A program made the translations under genes and the position numbers. Below are positions 13,171-22,782 of a stretch of DNA of 64,000 nt, one piece after another. Source of the DNA: Anaerotignum propionicum DSM 1682 (GTDB lineage: Bacteria; Bacillota; Clostridia; Lachnospirales; Anaerotignaceae); contig NZ_CP014223.1 in NCBI RefSeq assembly GCF_001561955.1, positions 2,976,001 to 3,040,000 of the forward strand. Direction: 5' to 3'. The notes beneath the pieces were generated by a model. It saw only the letters and a program-made list of their open reading frames with translations. It did not search any database and was not told where the DNA came from. Each line of letters starts with the position of its first letter. Position 1 is the first letter of the stretch.

Positions 13171-13594
13171 TGTATCAACTCTTTTCGTTTGTAAATTTAT
13201 ATTGCAATTAAATATTATATCATAAAAGGTAGAAAACTGAAAATTATTTTAGAATTATAAACTGTATTTACCTGAAATTGTCAAATTTGTGTAGAAAAAT
13301 GGCTTTACAGGTCCTCAAAACCTTTTATACTATTTTATCTATATAAGGATGGGTACAAGAAACTATACGGTACTTTTTTTATTGTCCATTTCAAAGGAAT
13401 AAATTCAAATACACGTTTTTTTCTAAGGAAATACCGTGAACAGTTGTAGCTGTTCGTCTAAAAGATTCTTAAATCAGCTTTTTCTCAAATAAATAAATAA
13501 AAAAGTGCAGGGATAAACTCTCTGCACATTTCTCATTCTCATTAAATTCAAAAGAGAAAGCAAGTATCCCTTTTCTCTTTCAATTTTGCAGAAA
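13171..13594. other. Non-coding gap between rpmE and the DUF1385 gene
   Basis: About 420 nt, AT-rich, with the rpmE terminator at 13505-13527 and a short hairpin (GAACAG/CTGTTC) near 13439-13456. The promoter of the DUF1385-prmC-prfA genes must lie here, but I see no strong match. No coding signal. Confidence 0.6.
13505..13527 (-). terminator. Terminator of rpmE
   Basis: The minus strand has GTGCAGAGA, a short loop, CCCTGCAC and six Ts. A second weaker hairpin (AAAGAGAAA/TTTCTCTTT) lies closer to the rpmE stop at about 13550-13580. Confidence 0.85.
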
Positions 13595-13798
13595 TTACTT
13601 TCTGCCGTATTTTTTGTTGAATTTTTCTACTCTACCGCCAGCTTCCAAAAGCAACTTCTGGCTGCCTGTGTAGAAAGGATGACACTTAGAGCAAACTTCG
13701 ACTCTGATTTCTTCCTTTGTAGAACCTGTTACAAATTCGTTACCACAGTTACATCTTACTTTAATCTGATTGTACTGGGGATGGATTCCTTCTCTCAT
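13595..13798 (-). CDS. rpmE: Ribosomal protein bL31, zinc form
   Basis: A 67-aa large-subunit protein starting MREGIHPQY. It has the zinc-binding pairs CNC near residue 16 and CSKC near residue 37, so it is the C+ type. The start at 13798 is preferred because GAGGTG lies 6 nt upstream; a GTG at 13807 is part of that ribosome-binding site. It sits downstream of rho, as in many Firmicutes. Confidence 0.96.
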   Translation of the reverse strand: MREGIHPQYNQIKVRCNCGNEFVTGSTKEEIRVEVCSKCHPFYTGSQKLLLEAGGRVEKFNKKYGRK

Positions 13799-13912
13799 TT
13801 CTTTCACCTCATTTTTTAAATTTGTTGATCAATAATTTTTATTATTTATAGACAACACCAGTAGTGTATCATAAGTTCTTTCCCTTTGCAATAAAAAATT
13901 CCAAAAAACAAA

Positions 13913-15346
13913 TCACTTATCAAACAGCCCCAAGGTCTTTTCCCAGAAGGGTAAGCGCTCCATAAACTCTTGGTTATTTTTGGTCTTCCTCATCAAATCA
14001 TAAAAGCCTTCTACCATCTCCATCTGGCTCATGGTAGATGCCATTTTCCTTAGGGTAAAGTTGCATTCCAACTCTTGCTCGGTCAGAAGCTTCTCTTCTC
14101 GTCTTGTCCCTGACTTGTTAATATCTACCGCGGGGAAAATACGCCGCTCAGAAAGTCTTCTATCTAGCACCAATTCCATATTGCCTGTACCCTTAAATTC
14201 TTCAAAGACAACCTCGTCCATTTTACTTCCCGTATCCACCAGCGCCGTTGCCAATATGGTTAAGCTGCCCCCATTTTCAATGTTTCGGGCAGCACCGAAG
14301 AAACGCTTTGGCATATACAATGCCGCGGGATCCAAACCGCCGGAAAGGGTTCTGCCGCTGGGCGGAATGGTCAAGTTGTAGGCTCTGGCCAATCTTGTTA
14401 AGCTGTCTAACAGAATAACCAAGTCTTTCCCTTGCTCCACGAGACGCTTTGCTCTTTCCAAAACCATCTCCGTCACTCGTTTATGGTGCTCGGGCTGTTC
14501 ATCAAAGGTAGAGTATACTATCTGAACATTCTCACCTTCAATGGAGCGCTGAATATCTGTTACTTCTTCAGGGCGTTCATCAATCAAAAGTACGATAAGA
14601 TGTACTTCTTTGTGGTTTTTTGTTAGGGCATTAGCCATTTGTGTCAAAAGAACAGTTTTACCCACCTTAGGAGGTGCCACAATCATTCCTCTTTGTCCCT
14701 TACCAATGGGGGCACAGAGATCGATAATTCTTCCCGAAAGCTCCTCTCGGCTAACCTCAAAGTGCAGCTTTTCTTCAGGGTAAATGGGTGTTAAATCCTC
14801 AAAATTGGGGCGTTTCGCCGCCTGATCAGGGAAATCTCCGTTGACCGATTTTACGAATAAAAGGGCACCAAACTTCTCGCCCTCCCTAGCTGTTCGAATA
14901 TTTCCTTTCACTGCGTCCCCTGTTTTTAGATTAAACCTTCTAATTTGGGAAGGAGACACATAAATATCTCCAGCCCCGGGAAGAAAATTCTGCGTTCTAA
15001 GGAAGCCAAACCCATCGGGCATTACCTCCAGTATTCCCTCGCCGGGTACGCTGTTTTCCATTACCGTAGCCTTTTCTTCCCTTTGGACTACTCTTTCCCT
15101 GTGGGTATAACCCTCGTCTTTCCCCTCAATGGGCGTTTCGGGTTTTTTCACCGGCTCCTGATTCTCCTGCAGAGAAAAACCATAAGCAGTCACACGCTTA
15201 ACGGCAACACGTTCCGCCTGAGACTGCTTTTCTGATATCTTTTCAATCAATTCACTTTTTTTAAGAGAGGAAATGGACTTAACATCCATTTCCCTCGCCA
15301 TCTCTCTCAATTCTGCCAGAGTTTTTTTCTGCAGATCGTTTTCCAT
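13913..15346 (-). CDS. rho: Transcription termination factor Rho
   Basis: A 477-aa hexameric RNA helicase that ends transcription on untranslated RNA. It has an N-terminal Rho_N helical domain ([15 protein letters not shown]), an inserted charged linker of about 60 residues, the cold-shock RNA-binding fold beginning [14 protein letters not shown], Walker A APPKVGKT with Lys230, and the Q- and R-loop region near [15 protein letters not shown]. It lies between the LysM gene and rpmE. Confidence 0.97.
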   Translation of the reverse strand: MENDLQKKTLAELREMAREMDVKSISSLKKSELIEKISEKQSQAERVAVKRVTAYGFSLQENQEPVKKPETPIEGKDEGYTHRERVVQREEKATVMENSVPGEGILEVMPDGFGFLRTQNFLPGAGDIYVSPSQIRRFNLKTGDAVKGNIRTAREGEKFGALLFVKSVNGDFPDQAAKRPNFEDLTPIYPEEKLHFEVSREELSGRIIDLCAPIGKGQRGMIVAPPKVGKTVLLTQMANALTKNHKEVHLIVLLIDERPEEVTDIQRSIEGENVQIVYSTFDEQPEHHKRVTEMVLERAKRLVEQGKDLVILLDSLTRLARAYNLTIPPSGRTLSGGLDPAALYMPKRFFGAARNIENGGSLTILATALVDTGSKMDEVVFEEFKGTGNMELVLDRRLSERRIFPAVDINKSGTRREEKLLTEQELECNFTLRKMASTMSQMEMVEGFYDLMRKTKNNQEFMERLPFWEKTLGLFDK

Positions 15347-15367
15347 GTTCTATTCTCCTATCTTTTA

Positions 15368-16468
15368 TCATCTAGGAATTTTCAGCTTTGTTCCAACGCT
15401 GATGGTATCTGTTTCCTTTAAGTTATTTGCATCCAAAATTTTCTGATATTGAGCACCATTGCCTAATACCTTCTGGGCAATACTCCACGCAGTGTCACCC
15501 TCCTGCACAACATATTCTGATGCATTTGTGCTATTCCCTGAGCTGTTGTTTGTTGTATTGGGCTTATTTGTACTAGAATTGTTTGCACTAGGGGTATTTG
15601 TATTGGAATTGTCTGTGCTAGACGTGTTTTTTTCTGGGTTTGTGCCTTTCAAGTCTGCCAATTCTTCTTCCAATTGCATTTTTTCAAGCTGGATTTTTTC
15701 ATACTTACTGCTCAAATCTCCATTGGCAGTCACCTGATTCTGTGCCTCCTCCAGCTTACTGCTTAGGCTGACACATTTAAAAATCAGGAACACAATTAAT
15801 ATTAGCCCAATGATACCTAAAATTATACCCAGCTTACTAACCCCGCCGCGATAATCCTCTTCTTCATCATAATCATCATAAAGGCTGTCTAAGTTTTCCT
15901 GCTTGGCTTTCTCTGCAAAATCCAGCTCCTCATAGCGACCTCTGCCATTGGGTGTAAAATCCTCAAAAGCGTTTTCTTCTTTTCTAAACTTTTTGCGCTT
16001 TGCAGGCACAAAGGTTTGCTGAGAAGCTTCTTCCACCATTTTTGACTTTTTGCGAGCAGGCACTACACTTACATACTGGATGCCATCGTCATACTCGTCC
16101 TGTTCCATTTTATGCCCTGAAGATGTCATATTATTCGTATCTTCTCCCGAAGGATCATAATTATTTCTTGTACGTCGTGAAACATATCTGGTAGGGTCCC
16201 CCTCTTGCTGAGGCGCCTTTCTAATTTCATTGATTTCGCTGCTTACCTGTTGCATTCTTGCCTCCCGAACCTCCTCAATATCTTCTCTGGAAGGACGTCT
16301 TTTAGAGCGACTGACTTCTGTGTCTGCGTCCTTACTCATTAATGGGTGTGTCTGCATTAAAATATCCACCACTTCCTTTGGCAGATCGTTATATAAATCT
16401 TCATAGTATTCGTTATCGTTCAAACCTCGAGAACCTGGGTTTGTATTGCTGTTTTTATCACCGCTCAT
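15368..16468 (-). CDS. Membrane-anchored LysM-domain protein
   Basis: A 366-aa protein. Residues 1-205 are acidic and basic, low complexity and probably cytoplasmic; about 212-232 (KLGIILGIIGLILIVFLIF) form one membrane segment; a coiled-coil and an Asn/Thr/Ser-rich linker follow; the last 50 residues are a LysM peptidoglycan-binding module (YVVQEGDTAWSIAQKVLG to KLKIPR). So the C-terminus is outside and touches the cell wall. It precedes rho by 21 nt. A role in wall-membrane linkage or division is inferred only. Confidence 0.88.
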   Translation of the reverse strand: MSGDKNSNTNPGSRGLNDNEYYEDLYNDLPKEVVDILMQTHPLMSKDADTEVSRSKRRPSREDIEEVREARMQQVSSEINEIRKAPQQEGDPTRYVSRRTRNNYDPSGEDTNNMTSSGHKMEQDEYDDGIQYVSVVPARKKSKMVEEASQQTFVPAKRKKFRKEENAFEDFTPNGRGRYEELDFAEKAKQENLDSLYDDYDEEEDYRGGVSKLGIILGIIGLILIVFLIFKCVSLSSKLEEAQNQVTANGDLSSKYEKIQLEKMQLEEELADLKGTNPEKNTSSTDNSNTNTPSANNSSTNKPNTTNNSSGNSTNASEYVVQEGDTAWSIAQKVLGNGAQYQKILDANNLKETDTISVGTKLKIPR

Positions 16469-16605
16469 AATTTACCTCCGCTGGATTAGGAGATTCCTAC
16501 TTTTGCTCATAAGAATCACATTATATCTTATTATTTTACATTCTTCCTATTAAAGTGTCAACATAAGGGAAACTTTTTCAGAAAAATATAATAAACGCAG
16601 TAAAA

Positions 16606-16629
16606 CAGCCACCAATGGAATAGTGGCTG
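16606..16629 (-). terminator. Terminator of the 535-aa membrane protein gene
   Basis: The minus strand has CAGCCAC, loop, GTGGCTG followed by TTTTACT, 20 nt after the stop. Confidence 0.75.
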
Positions 16630-16649
16630 CTTTCCTTACTTTTTATTAT

Positions 16650-18257
16650 TTATTTTAAATCAATAACAGCATTCACACCGTTTGGCTCTGCCACATATTC
16701 TAAAGAAATAGTATCTCCGGCTTGTTTTTTCAAAATCCCCAGCTGATTTTTTACCTCAATTTCAAAAAGCTGTTCACTGCCATCCAGCATCAAATAATAG
16801 TAGGTGTTTCCGTCTGCTACAATATCCTTCATCATGGTAATAGTGCCACTAATTTTCAAAGCCTTGCCAGAATCAATCGTATTAATCCCGTTGCCGGTCA
16901 TTAAATTGCGGTATACCTTTTCACATTCAGCCACGGTATCCCCAATAGCAACAATTTGATATTTTTGGATATTCACCATAGCATATTTCTTAACCAGACC
17001 TGCTGCATCCTTCAGGGAGAGGAAATAGGTTGGCTCGTTGGCAATATTCAATAAAATCGGGAAGGTAGCGTTATAGCCTAAATGCTGAACCTGACCTTCC
17101 GCAGAAGACATAGCGGAAATTTCCTTGGCACCGGAAACCTGATAGTACTTCGTTTCCTTCGTTCTGGAATTCATCAGCACAAAACCAACGTTGGATTCAT
17201 CCCCACCAATGGAGGTAACACCGGTATATACCCAAACGTCATCATCAAGAGCGATATAATTGTAGCCTTCCGTGCTCTTCAAGCACTCTCTTTGACCAAA
17301 GATACTATTGAGATAGCCTTTCTTCAAGGTGCCGTAATAGTCGTACTGTTCAATCAGAAGGTTGGCGTCATATACCTTGTCAATCCAACGAGGCACATCG
17401 GCAATATCATAATAAACATGCTCGCCTGTTACAGCGTTAACCACTATAGCACCTTTGATATCCGTACCGCCGAACAAACCGATGGTTTTATCCTGAACAG
17501 CACAGACCCAATAAGGAACGCCGCTTTCATCAATTTCAAAATTAGTGGTGCGAATCATTGCATTTGGATAACGGAATCGAACATAACGATATAAGTTTCG
17601 TCCAAAGTGCTCAAAAGGAGAGTATTTAATCCCCTGCTGCAACTTAACCAGATCAACATTCTGTGTTGTCATATCAATTTGAATATATGCAGGAAGACCT
17701 GTATTGCGGTTTGTGATCCATTTAATCAAATCACCGTAGCGAAGAGGGGTAACCCTTACAGGTTTGCCTTGATAATTTATTTGGTTAAAATAGGAGCTTA
17801 CTTCATATTGGGAAACCATATCAACCATGCTTCCCATTTCTCTCTCCGCAAGCTTTGCGGCAGAATCACTATCCAAAATGGGTATTTTGTTATAGTCGAC
17901 CTCGTGAATATCTGTCGCGAAATCGCTGGTTTCCACCGTCAAAAGTCGATTGTATGCAGACGCCCTAATAATAGGCGAGGAGAGTAAGGTCCCCACAACA
18001 TAAAATATTGCCAGTCCCACAGGAACGATCAAAAGCTTTTTCATTATTTTCCTGTTCGCCGCCCGCTCGGGACTTGTTCTATCCAAAAAAACCGCGCGAA
18101 ATATGGTCCAAAAGTTAATTATAATCCCTACCACAAGTATCGTTAAAATAAACACCCAACTGTCACGAGAATGAATATTTAACGGAGGTAAGTAATAATA
18201 ATACATACCTGCCCAAATAAGAACAGTCAATATTATTGGAATAAGCCGCTTTTTCAT
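16650..18257 (-). CDS. Large membrane protein with extracytoplasmic domain, unknown
   Basis: A 535-aa protein. Three hydrophobic segments lie near residues 5-22, 32-52 and 75-95, followed by about 430 residues that are probably extracytoplasmic and contain repeated beta-rich motifs. The start at 18257 has AAGGAG 11 nt upstream; the frame open to 18335 is weaker. Homologues in clostridia are annotated only as hypothetical as far as I recall, and I assign no function. It is a single transcription unit with its own terminator, divergent from mecA. Confidence 0.75.
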   Translation of the reverse strand: MKKRLIPIILTVLIWAGMYYYYLPPLNIHSRDSWVFILTILVVGIIINFWTIFRAVFLDRTSPERAANRKIMKKLLIVPVGLAIFYVVGTLLSSPIIRASAYNRLLTVETSDFATDIHEVDYNKIPILDSDSAAKLAEREMGSMVDMVSQYEVSSYFNQINYQGKPVRVTPLRYGDLIKWITNRNTGLPAYIQIDMTTQNVDLVKLQQGIKYSPFEHFGRNLYRYVRFRYPNAMIRTTNFEIDESGVPYWVCAVQDKTIGLFGGTDIKGAIVVNAVTGEHVYYDIADVPRWIDKVYDANLLIEQYDYYGTLKKGYLNSIFGQRECLKSTEGYNYIALDDDVWVYTGVTSIGGDESNVGFVLMNSRTKETKYYQVSGAKEISAMSSAEGQVQHLGYNATFPILLNIANEPTYFLSLKDAAGLVKKYAMVNIQKYQIVAIGDTVAECEKVYRNLMTGNGINTIDSGKALKISGTITMMKDIVADGNTYYYLMLDGSEQLFEIEVKNQLGILKKQAGDTISLEYVAEPNGVNAVIDLK

Positions 18258-18423
18258 TACAGCTATCACTCCTTCTTTGTTAAAATTAATAAAATATGGC
18301 GGTATTACCCTCTTTACATCTTCTCTCCAATTCATTATACTATACTATATTTCAAGTAAAAAGTATAGTGGAATTCAAAACACGACCCGTTTTTCTAATT
18401 GAAAAGATAAGGAAGTGATTTAA

Positions 18424-19071
18424 ATGAAAATAGAACGTGTAAGTGAAAATCAATTAAAGTTAACCCTTACTAGGGCCGACTTAGTGGAGCGAGACTTAAA
18501 ACTGGAGGATTTGATCAATCCTTCGGACAAAACACAAAAGCTTTTCCGAGATATTATGGAGCAGGCCTTGGATGAATACGATTTTATTAATGAAAGCACC
18601 CCTCTGATGGTTGAGGCCGTACCAGTGGGTATTGACGGCATTATGATTATCGTCACAAAAATTGATCAAAAAAACAAAAGTGAAAATCCTATGGATTTGC
18701 TGTTTAAAAACAAAGAGGCGCATAAATGGAAAAAGAAACCCTTAGATTTGGTTGAAACAAAAGACCTTGAAGGTGAGGATATACTCATTTTCTCTTTCCA
18801 AACATTGGACGATGCCATTGATGCCAGCCTGCGTTTAGACGACTGCTACAGAGGGGAAAGTGCATTATTTAAAAGCAATGAAAGATTTTTCCTCGTTTTG
18901 CAGGCGGATACATATACCGCCGATGAAAACAACGATTATATTGAACTTATTTTAGATGAATTCGGTCAAAAACACATTTCCACTACTTTGTCGAAATATT
19001 TTCTTCTGGAGCATGGCGAAGCAATGATTAAAGCAAATGCCGTTGCATCCTTAGCAAAAGCTTTTGGGTAA
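18424..19071 (+). CDS. mecA: Adaptor protein MecA
   Basis: A 215-aa adaptor that delivers substrates to the ClpC/ClpP protease. The N-terminal substrate-binding domain begins MKIERVSENQLKLTLTRADL, an acidic linker follows, and the C-terminal ClpC-binding domain includes FQTLDDAIDASLRL. AGGAAGTG precedes the ATG. It is the only plus-strand gene in the first 29 kb and stands alone, ending at a clear terminator. Confidence 0.93.
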   Translation: MKIERVSENQLKLTLTRADLVERDLKLEDLINPSDKTQKLFRDIMEQALDEYDFINESTPLMVEAVPVGIDGIMIIVTKIDQKNKSENPMDLLFKNKEAHKWKKKPLDLVETKDLEGEDILIFSFQTLDDAIDASLRLDDCYRGESALFKSNERFFLVLQADTYTADENNDYIELILDEFGQKHISTTLSKYFLLEHGEAMIKANAVASLAKAFG

Positions 19072-19079
19072 TAAAAAAG

Positions 19080-19121
19080 AAAGTTCCTTCGGTTGGCGAT
19101 TTGCATGTCCGAGGGAACTTT
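19080..19121. terminator. Terminator between mecA and the DUF2461 gene (bidirectional)
   Basis: AAAGTTCC-TTCGG pairs with CCGAG-GGAACTTT, followed by TGTTTTTT on the plus strand. It can serve both convergent genes. Its loop shares GTTGGC(G/A)ATTTGCA with the hairpin near 25420. Confidence 0.85.
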
Positions 19122-19127
19122 TGTTTT

Positions 19128-19802
19128 TTATTCACTTTTGATTTCTTTCAAATACCGATATAGAGGAACTAAATCCTTCCACTTTTCAACAATCATCTGC
19201 GGCAGTGCTTCCGAAAATATGATATCCTCAATATTTTTTGTTTCACTCACATAAAAATTTTTCTTAATGTACCATGGGCCTATCTCTTTGGGTAACGCCG
19301 AGGCATTCACCTTTTTATAATCCTCACCCATCAAAATAAATTCTTTCTTCTTTTCAATTTCCCCAACAATGTTCAAAAAATCAATGGGCTTATTTCGTAT
19401 TTTCTCCCGATATGCATTGAGATAGGCAGGGGTTGCCTCATAAACCCCCATACCATGGTTATAGCCCTCAGGTGATACTTCAAAATAAAATGCAGGACGC
19501 ATTTTCCAATCCGTCCCTGCCAGAAGCTGCTCTTTCAAGACCACCCAACGGCATGAGCGGTAAGGACTTTTATCTTTGGAATAGCGAATGTCACGATTAA
19601 TTCGAGATACTGACCAGTCCATTTTTTCCCCTGTGGCCTCAGCAAACCCCTCAGAAATCACAGCAGAGAATTGGTCAAAGGGTGTTTTTAATACACCCTT
19701 GTAACGCTCCCTGTTTTGATCCATCCATTCCTTGCTGTTGTTCATTCTAAGCTCCCATAAAAAATCTATTGTCTCAGGTAAAAAACCGGTAAATTTTTTC
19801 AT
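19128..19802 (-). CDS. DUF2461 domain protein (TIGR02453 family)
   Basis: A 224-aa soluble protein that matches DUF2461 from end to end: FTGFLPETIDFLWELRMNNS at the start and the conserved region RINRDIRYSKDKSPYR. The family is widespread and its function is not established. It is a single gene between mecA and hppA, on the minus strand, ending at the shared hairpin at 19080-19121. Confidence 0.88.
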   Translation of the reverse strand: MKKFTGFLPETIDFLWELRMNNSKEWMDQNRERYKGVLKTPFDQFSAVISEGFAEATGEKMDWSVSRINRDIRYSKDKSPYRSCRWVVLKEQLLAGTDWKMRPAFYFEVSPEGYNHGMGVYEATPAYLNAYREKIRNKPIDFLNIVGEIEKKKEFILMGEDYKKVNASALPKEIGPWYIKKNFYVSETKNIEDIIFSEALPQMIVEKWKDLVPLYRYLKEIKSE

Positions 19803-19955
19803 TTTCTCAACTCCCCTTATTACCGATTATAGCATATGCCCTTTTTTATGGGTAGAAAAAAATCGAATTCCCACAGTTCTCCTATCCTTTCCAAGAATGC
19901 CTGAGTGCTTGTGCAATTACAAATTGACTATATTTCTAAACTAAAACCATACAAA

Positions 19956-19984
19956 ACAGGGTGGCGACAAAGTCGCCACCCTGT
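19956..19984 (-). terminator. Terminator of hppA
   Basis: A perfect GC-rich stem ACAGGGTGGCGAC/GTCGCCACCCTGT with a 3-nt loop, then TTTTG on the minus strand, 85 nt after the hppA stop. Confidence 0.88.
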
Positions 19985-20067
19985 GAAAAAGCTCATTTAA
20001 GCCACAGAGGATACATTTGAGAAAGGACTTTTTTCCCAAACCTTTCCAATAAAAATTAAATGATTAA

Positions 20068-22047
20068 TTACAGAATGCTACCAATTGACATAAACAGAGG
20101 TGCAAATACCAAAGACACAACTGTCATCAGCTTAATCAAAATGTTGATGGAAGGGCCGGAAGTATCTTTGAAAGGGTCACCTACAGTGTCACCAACAACT
20201 GCTGCTTTGTGTGCTTCACTGCCTTTGCCACCATGATTGCCTTCTTCAATATATTTCTTCGCATTATCCCATGCACCACCTGCATTGGACATAAAGATAG
20301 CCATCAATACACCAGTCACCAAAGAACCAGCCAACAAACCGCCCAAAGCGGATGTACCCAAAAGGATACCAACAACCAAAGGTGCGGCTACAGCCATAAT
20401 ACCTGGAACCAACATTTCCTTCAATGCTGCTGTTGTGGAAATTTCAACACATTTCTTGTAGTCAGGCTTGCCTGTTCCTTCCATAATTCCGGGAATTGTA
20501 CGGAACTGACGTCTTACTTCTTCAATCATCTCGAATGCTGCTTTACCAACGGACTGCATTGTAAATGCAGAGAAAAGGAAAGGAAGCATACCACCAATAA
20601 ACATACCAATGATTACTCTTGGCTCAAGAATAGAAATTTCTGTCAAACCAACGGATTCTGCATAGGATACAAACAACGCCAATGCTGTCAATGCAGCAGA
20701 ACCAATTGCAAAACCTTTACCCATGGCTGCTGTTGTATTACCAACAGAGTCAAGCTTATCTGTAATATTTCTTACGGAATGATCCAAACCACTCATTTCT
20801 GCAATACCGCCTGCATTATCTGCAATGGGGCCATAAGCATCAACCGCTACGGTAATACCTGTTGTGGAAAGCATACCAACTGCCGCCAATGCAATACCGT
20901 AAAGACCTGATACTGCATGGGCAATAAAAATACCGATTACAATTAAAATAACGGGAATTGCTGTAGATTCCATACCAACAGCCAAACCGCTGATAATTGT
21001 TGTTGCAGGGCCTGTTTCAGACTGATCCGCAATTTTCTTTACGGATTTATAATCACCTGATGTATATACCTCAGTGATAACACCAATCATAAGGCCTACG
21101 ACCAAACCGGAAATAATTGCGATACCGGCTTTCATATCACCAAAGAATAAATAGCTTAATACCAAAGAAGCAATGGCAACCAATACTGCGGAAGAGTAGG
21201 AGCCAGCCTTCAGTGCTTTATGAGGGTTGGATTTTTCATCGCCCTTTACAAAGAATGTACCGATAATGGAAGCCAAAATACCAACAGCCGCCAAAACCAA
21301 TGGGAACACTGCACCTTCCACCTGGAAGTAAATAACACCCAGCGTAATTGCGGAAATAACGGAACCAACATAAGATTCGAAAAGGTCGGCACCCATACCT
21401 GCAACATCACCTACGTTATCACCAACGTTATCAGCAATAACCGCAGGGTTACGAGGGTCATCCTCTGGAATGCCTGCTTCAACCTTACCAACCAAGTCAG
21501 CACCAACGTCAGCAGCCTTTGTATAAATACCACCACCAACACGGCCGAACAAAGCGATAGAAGAAGCACCTAAACCGAAGCCAAATAAAATGTTTGCATT
21601 TTGTGTCAATACATAGATTGTGCCAACACCAAGCAAACCAAGGCCAACTACGGACATACCCATAACGGCGCCGCCACTGAAAGCGATAGAAAGGGCTTTG
21701 TTCATGCCGCCAACTCTGGCTGCATTTGCAGTTCTAACGTTTGCCTTTGTAGCAACTGACATACCAAAGTAGCCAGCAAGGGTAGAAAGGAGTGCACCAA
21801 ATACGAAACAACCAGCTGTCATCCAGTCTACACCAAAACCAATCAAAACAAATAAAACCACTGCAAAAATAACTAAGATACGGTATTCTGCTTTCAAGAA
21901 AGCATTTGCACCTTCTCTGATGGCAGTTGCAATCTCTACCATACGTTCTGTTCCTTCTTCTTCACGGTTAACCTTCCCCGCAAGAACGAAGGCGAACACC
22001 AGCGCGAGTACACCAAATACAGGCGCCAAGTACATCAAGTTTTCCAT
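20068..22047 (-). CDS. hppA: Membrane-bound K+-dependent pyrophosphatase (ion pump)
   Basis: A 659-aa integral membrane enzyme with about 16 membrane segments that couples hydrolysis of pyrophosphate to Na+ or H+ export. Conserved acidic substrate loops include [22 protein letters not shown] and [17 protein letters not shown], and, near the C-terminus, [16 protein letters not shown]. At 440-441 it has Ala-Ala in [17 protein letters not shown]+-independent enzymes carry Lys there, so this is the K+-dependent type, most of which pump Na+. Ion specificity is inferred. AGGGGG precedes the ATG. A structured leader RNA lies upstream. Confidence 0.96.
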   Translation of the reverse strand: MENLMYLAPVFGVLALVFAFVLAGKVNREEEGTERMVEIATAIREGANAFLKAEYRILVIFAVVLFVLIGFGVDWMTAGCFVFGALLSTLAGYFGMSVATKANVRTANAARVGGMNKALSIAFSGGAVMGMSVVGLGLLGVGTIYVLTQNANILFGFGLGASSIALFGRVGGGIYTKAADVGADLVGKVEAGIPEDDPRNPAVIADNVGDNVGDVAGMGADLFESYVGSVISAITLGVIYFQVEGAVFPLVLAAVGILASIIGTFFVKGDEKSNPHKALKAGSYSSAVLVAIASLVLSYLFFGDMKAGIAIISGLVVGLMIGVITEVYTSGDYKSVKKIADQSETGPATTIISGLAVGMESTAIPVILIVIGIFIAHAVSGLYGIALAAVGMLSTTGITVAVDAYGPIADNAGGIAEMSGLDHSVRNITDKLDSVGNTTAAMGKGFAIGSAALTALALFVSYAESVGLTEISILEPRVIIGMFIGGMLPFLFSAFTMQSVGKAAFEMIEEVRRQFRTIPGIMEGTGKPDYKKCVEISTTAALKEMLVPGIMAVAAPLVVGILLGTSALGGLLAGSLVTGVLMAIFMSNAGGAWDNAKKYIEEGNHGGKGSEAHKAAVVGDTVGDPFKDTSGPSINILIKLMTVVSLVFAPLFMSIGSIL

Positions 22048-22182
22048 GATTAAATCCCCCTGATTCTCTTTTGAATTATTTCTTCATGTATTTAAGATAT
22101 TATTTCCGCCCGACCTTTTGATCGGAATAACAAAACCCGACTGACCACAAGATTCCAAACACATATCCTTAGTTAATAAATA

Positions 22183-22289
22183 GACAAAGACACTACCCCC
22201 TTTCTCTGCCATGGTTAGCCCTGTCCCTAGCAGATTAGGAAGTGCAGTATCTGACTGTATCCAAATCTTGTTTTAAGTCTTATTCTGTC
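22183..22289 (-). ncRNA. Candidate structured leader RNA of hppA
   Basis: In the 245-nt leader, a closing helix GACA..AGAC/GUCU..UGUC (22289-22277 with 22191-22183) encloses two inner hairpins: CAGU/ACUG, and CUGC-UAG/CUA-GCAG around GGACAGGG. A further hairpin, CCGATC-AAAA-GGTCGG, follows near 22100-22125. The layout resembles a riboswitch aptamer. Sodium-sensing riboswitches occur upstream of Na+ pump genes, but I cannot confirm that class by eye. Confidence 0.45.
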
Positions 22290-22298
22290 CCACGCACT

Positions 22299-22328
22299 AG
22301 TATAAACGATTTGATTAGGAAAAATCAA
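22299..22328 (-). promoter_or_regulatory. Probable hppA promoter
   Basis: The minus strand has -35 TTGATT (22328-22323), an 18-nt spacer and -10 TATACT (22304-22299). It would start transcription just before the candidate leader RNA. Confidence 0.55.
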
Positions 22329-22329
22329 C

Positions 22330-22782
22330 CCTTTCAGGCATTCCCATCCAATTTTTTTGAAAAAAAAATGTCTTTTTACAAAAAAAAATGTCCATAGTAG
22401 GCAAAACCTCTTAAAATATACCTTTTTTTGAAAAACATAGTGAATATTTTCACTCTCCATTCATGTTCTAAAATTTTTATTTTAAGTGGGTACTTGTTTT
22501 AAAAGTCTTACTTAATTATATATTTTTAGTAAAAAGAGGCCTATAAAGACCACGTAAAAATCTAAATGAAAAAACAAAAGATACTAAGTTACCATCATTT
22601 CACAGCGCTTTCCGCCCCTTAAACACTCCCATAGAATGTTAGAACTTTTCCTTAGAAAAAAAGCCCGATTGCAAGACAATTTCCTCTGCAATACAGGCTT
22701 CATTTTTTCATAATTTTTTCAATAAACTTTAATCCCTTTTCAATCTAAATTGTATAAAATAGTTCCCTCAATGCTTTTCTAT
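22330..22782. other. Non-coding gap upstream of hppA
   Basis: About 450 nt, very AT-rich. It contains only the AEC-carrier terminator at 22661-22700. A 77-codon frame at 22227-22460 crosses the hppA promoter and leader, has no ribosome-binding site and is not credible. Confidence 0.6.
22661..22700 (-). terminator. Terminator of the AEC carrier gene
   Basis: The minus strand has AAGCCTGTATTGCA and TGCAATCGGGCTT with mismatches, then TTTTTTT. A similar hairpin (AAAGCCCGATTGC arms) lies at 53878-53933. Confidence 0.75.

Noticed and set aside
20209-20910. 233-codon plus-strand frame rich in Cys, Asn and Thr
   Set aside because: Antisense shadow of hppA; no start signal, implausible composition.
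22227-22460. 77-codon minus-strand frame upstream of hppA
   Set aside because: Overlaps the hppA promoter and leader; Phe/Lys-rich AT noise without a ribosome-binding site.
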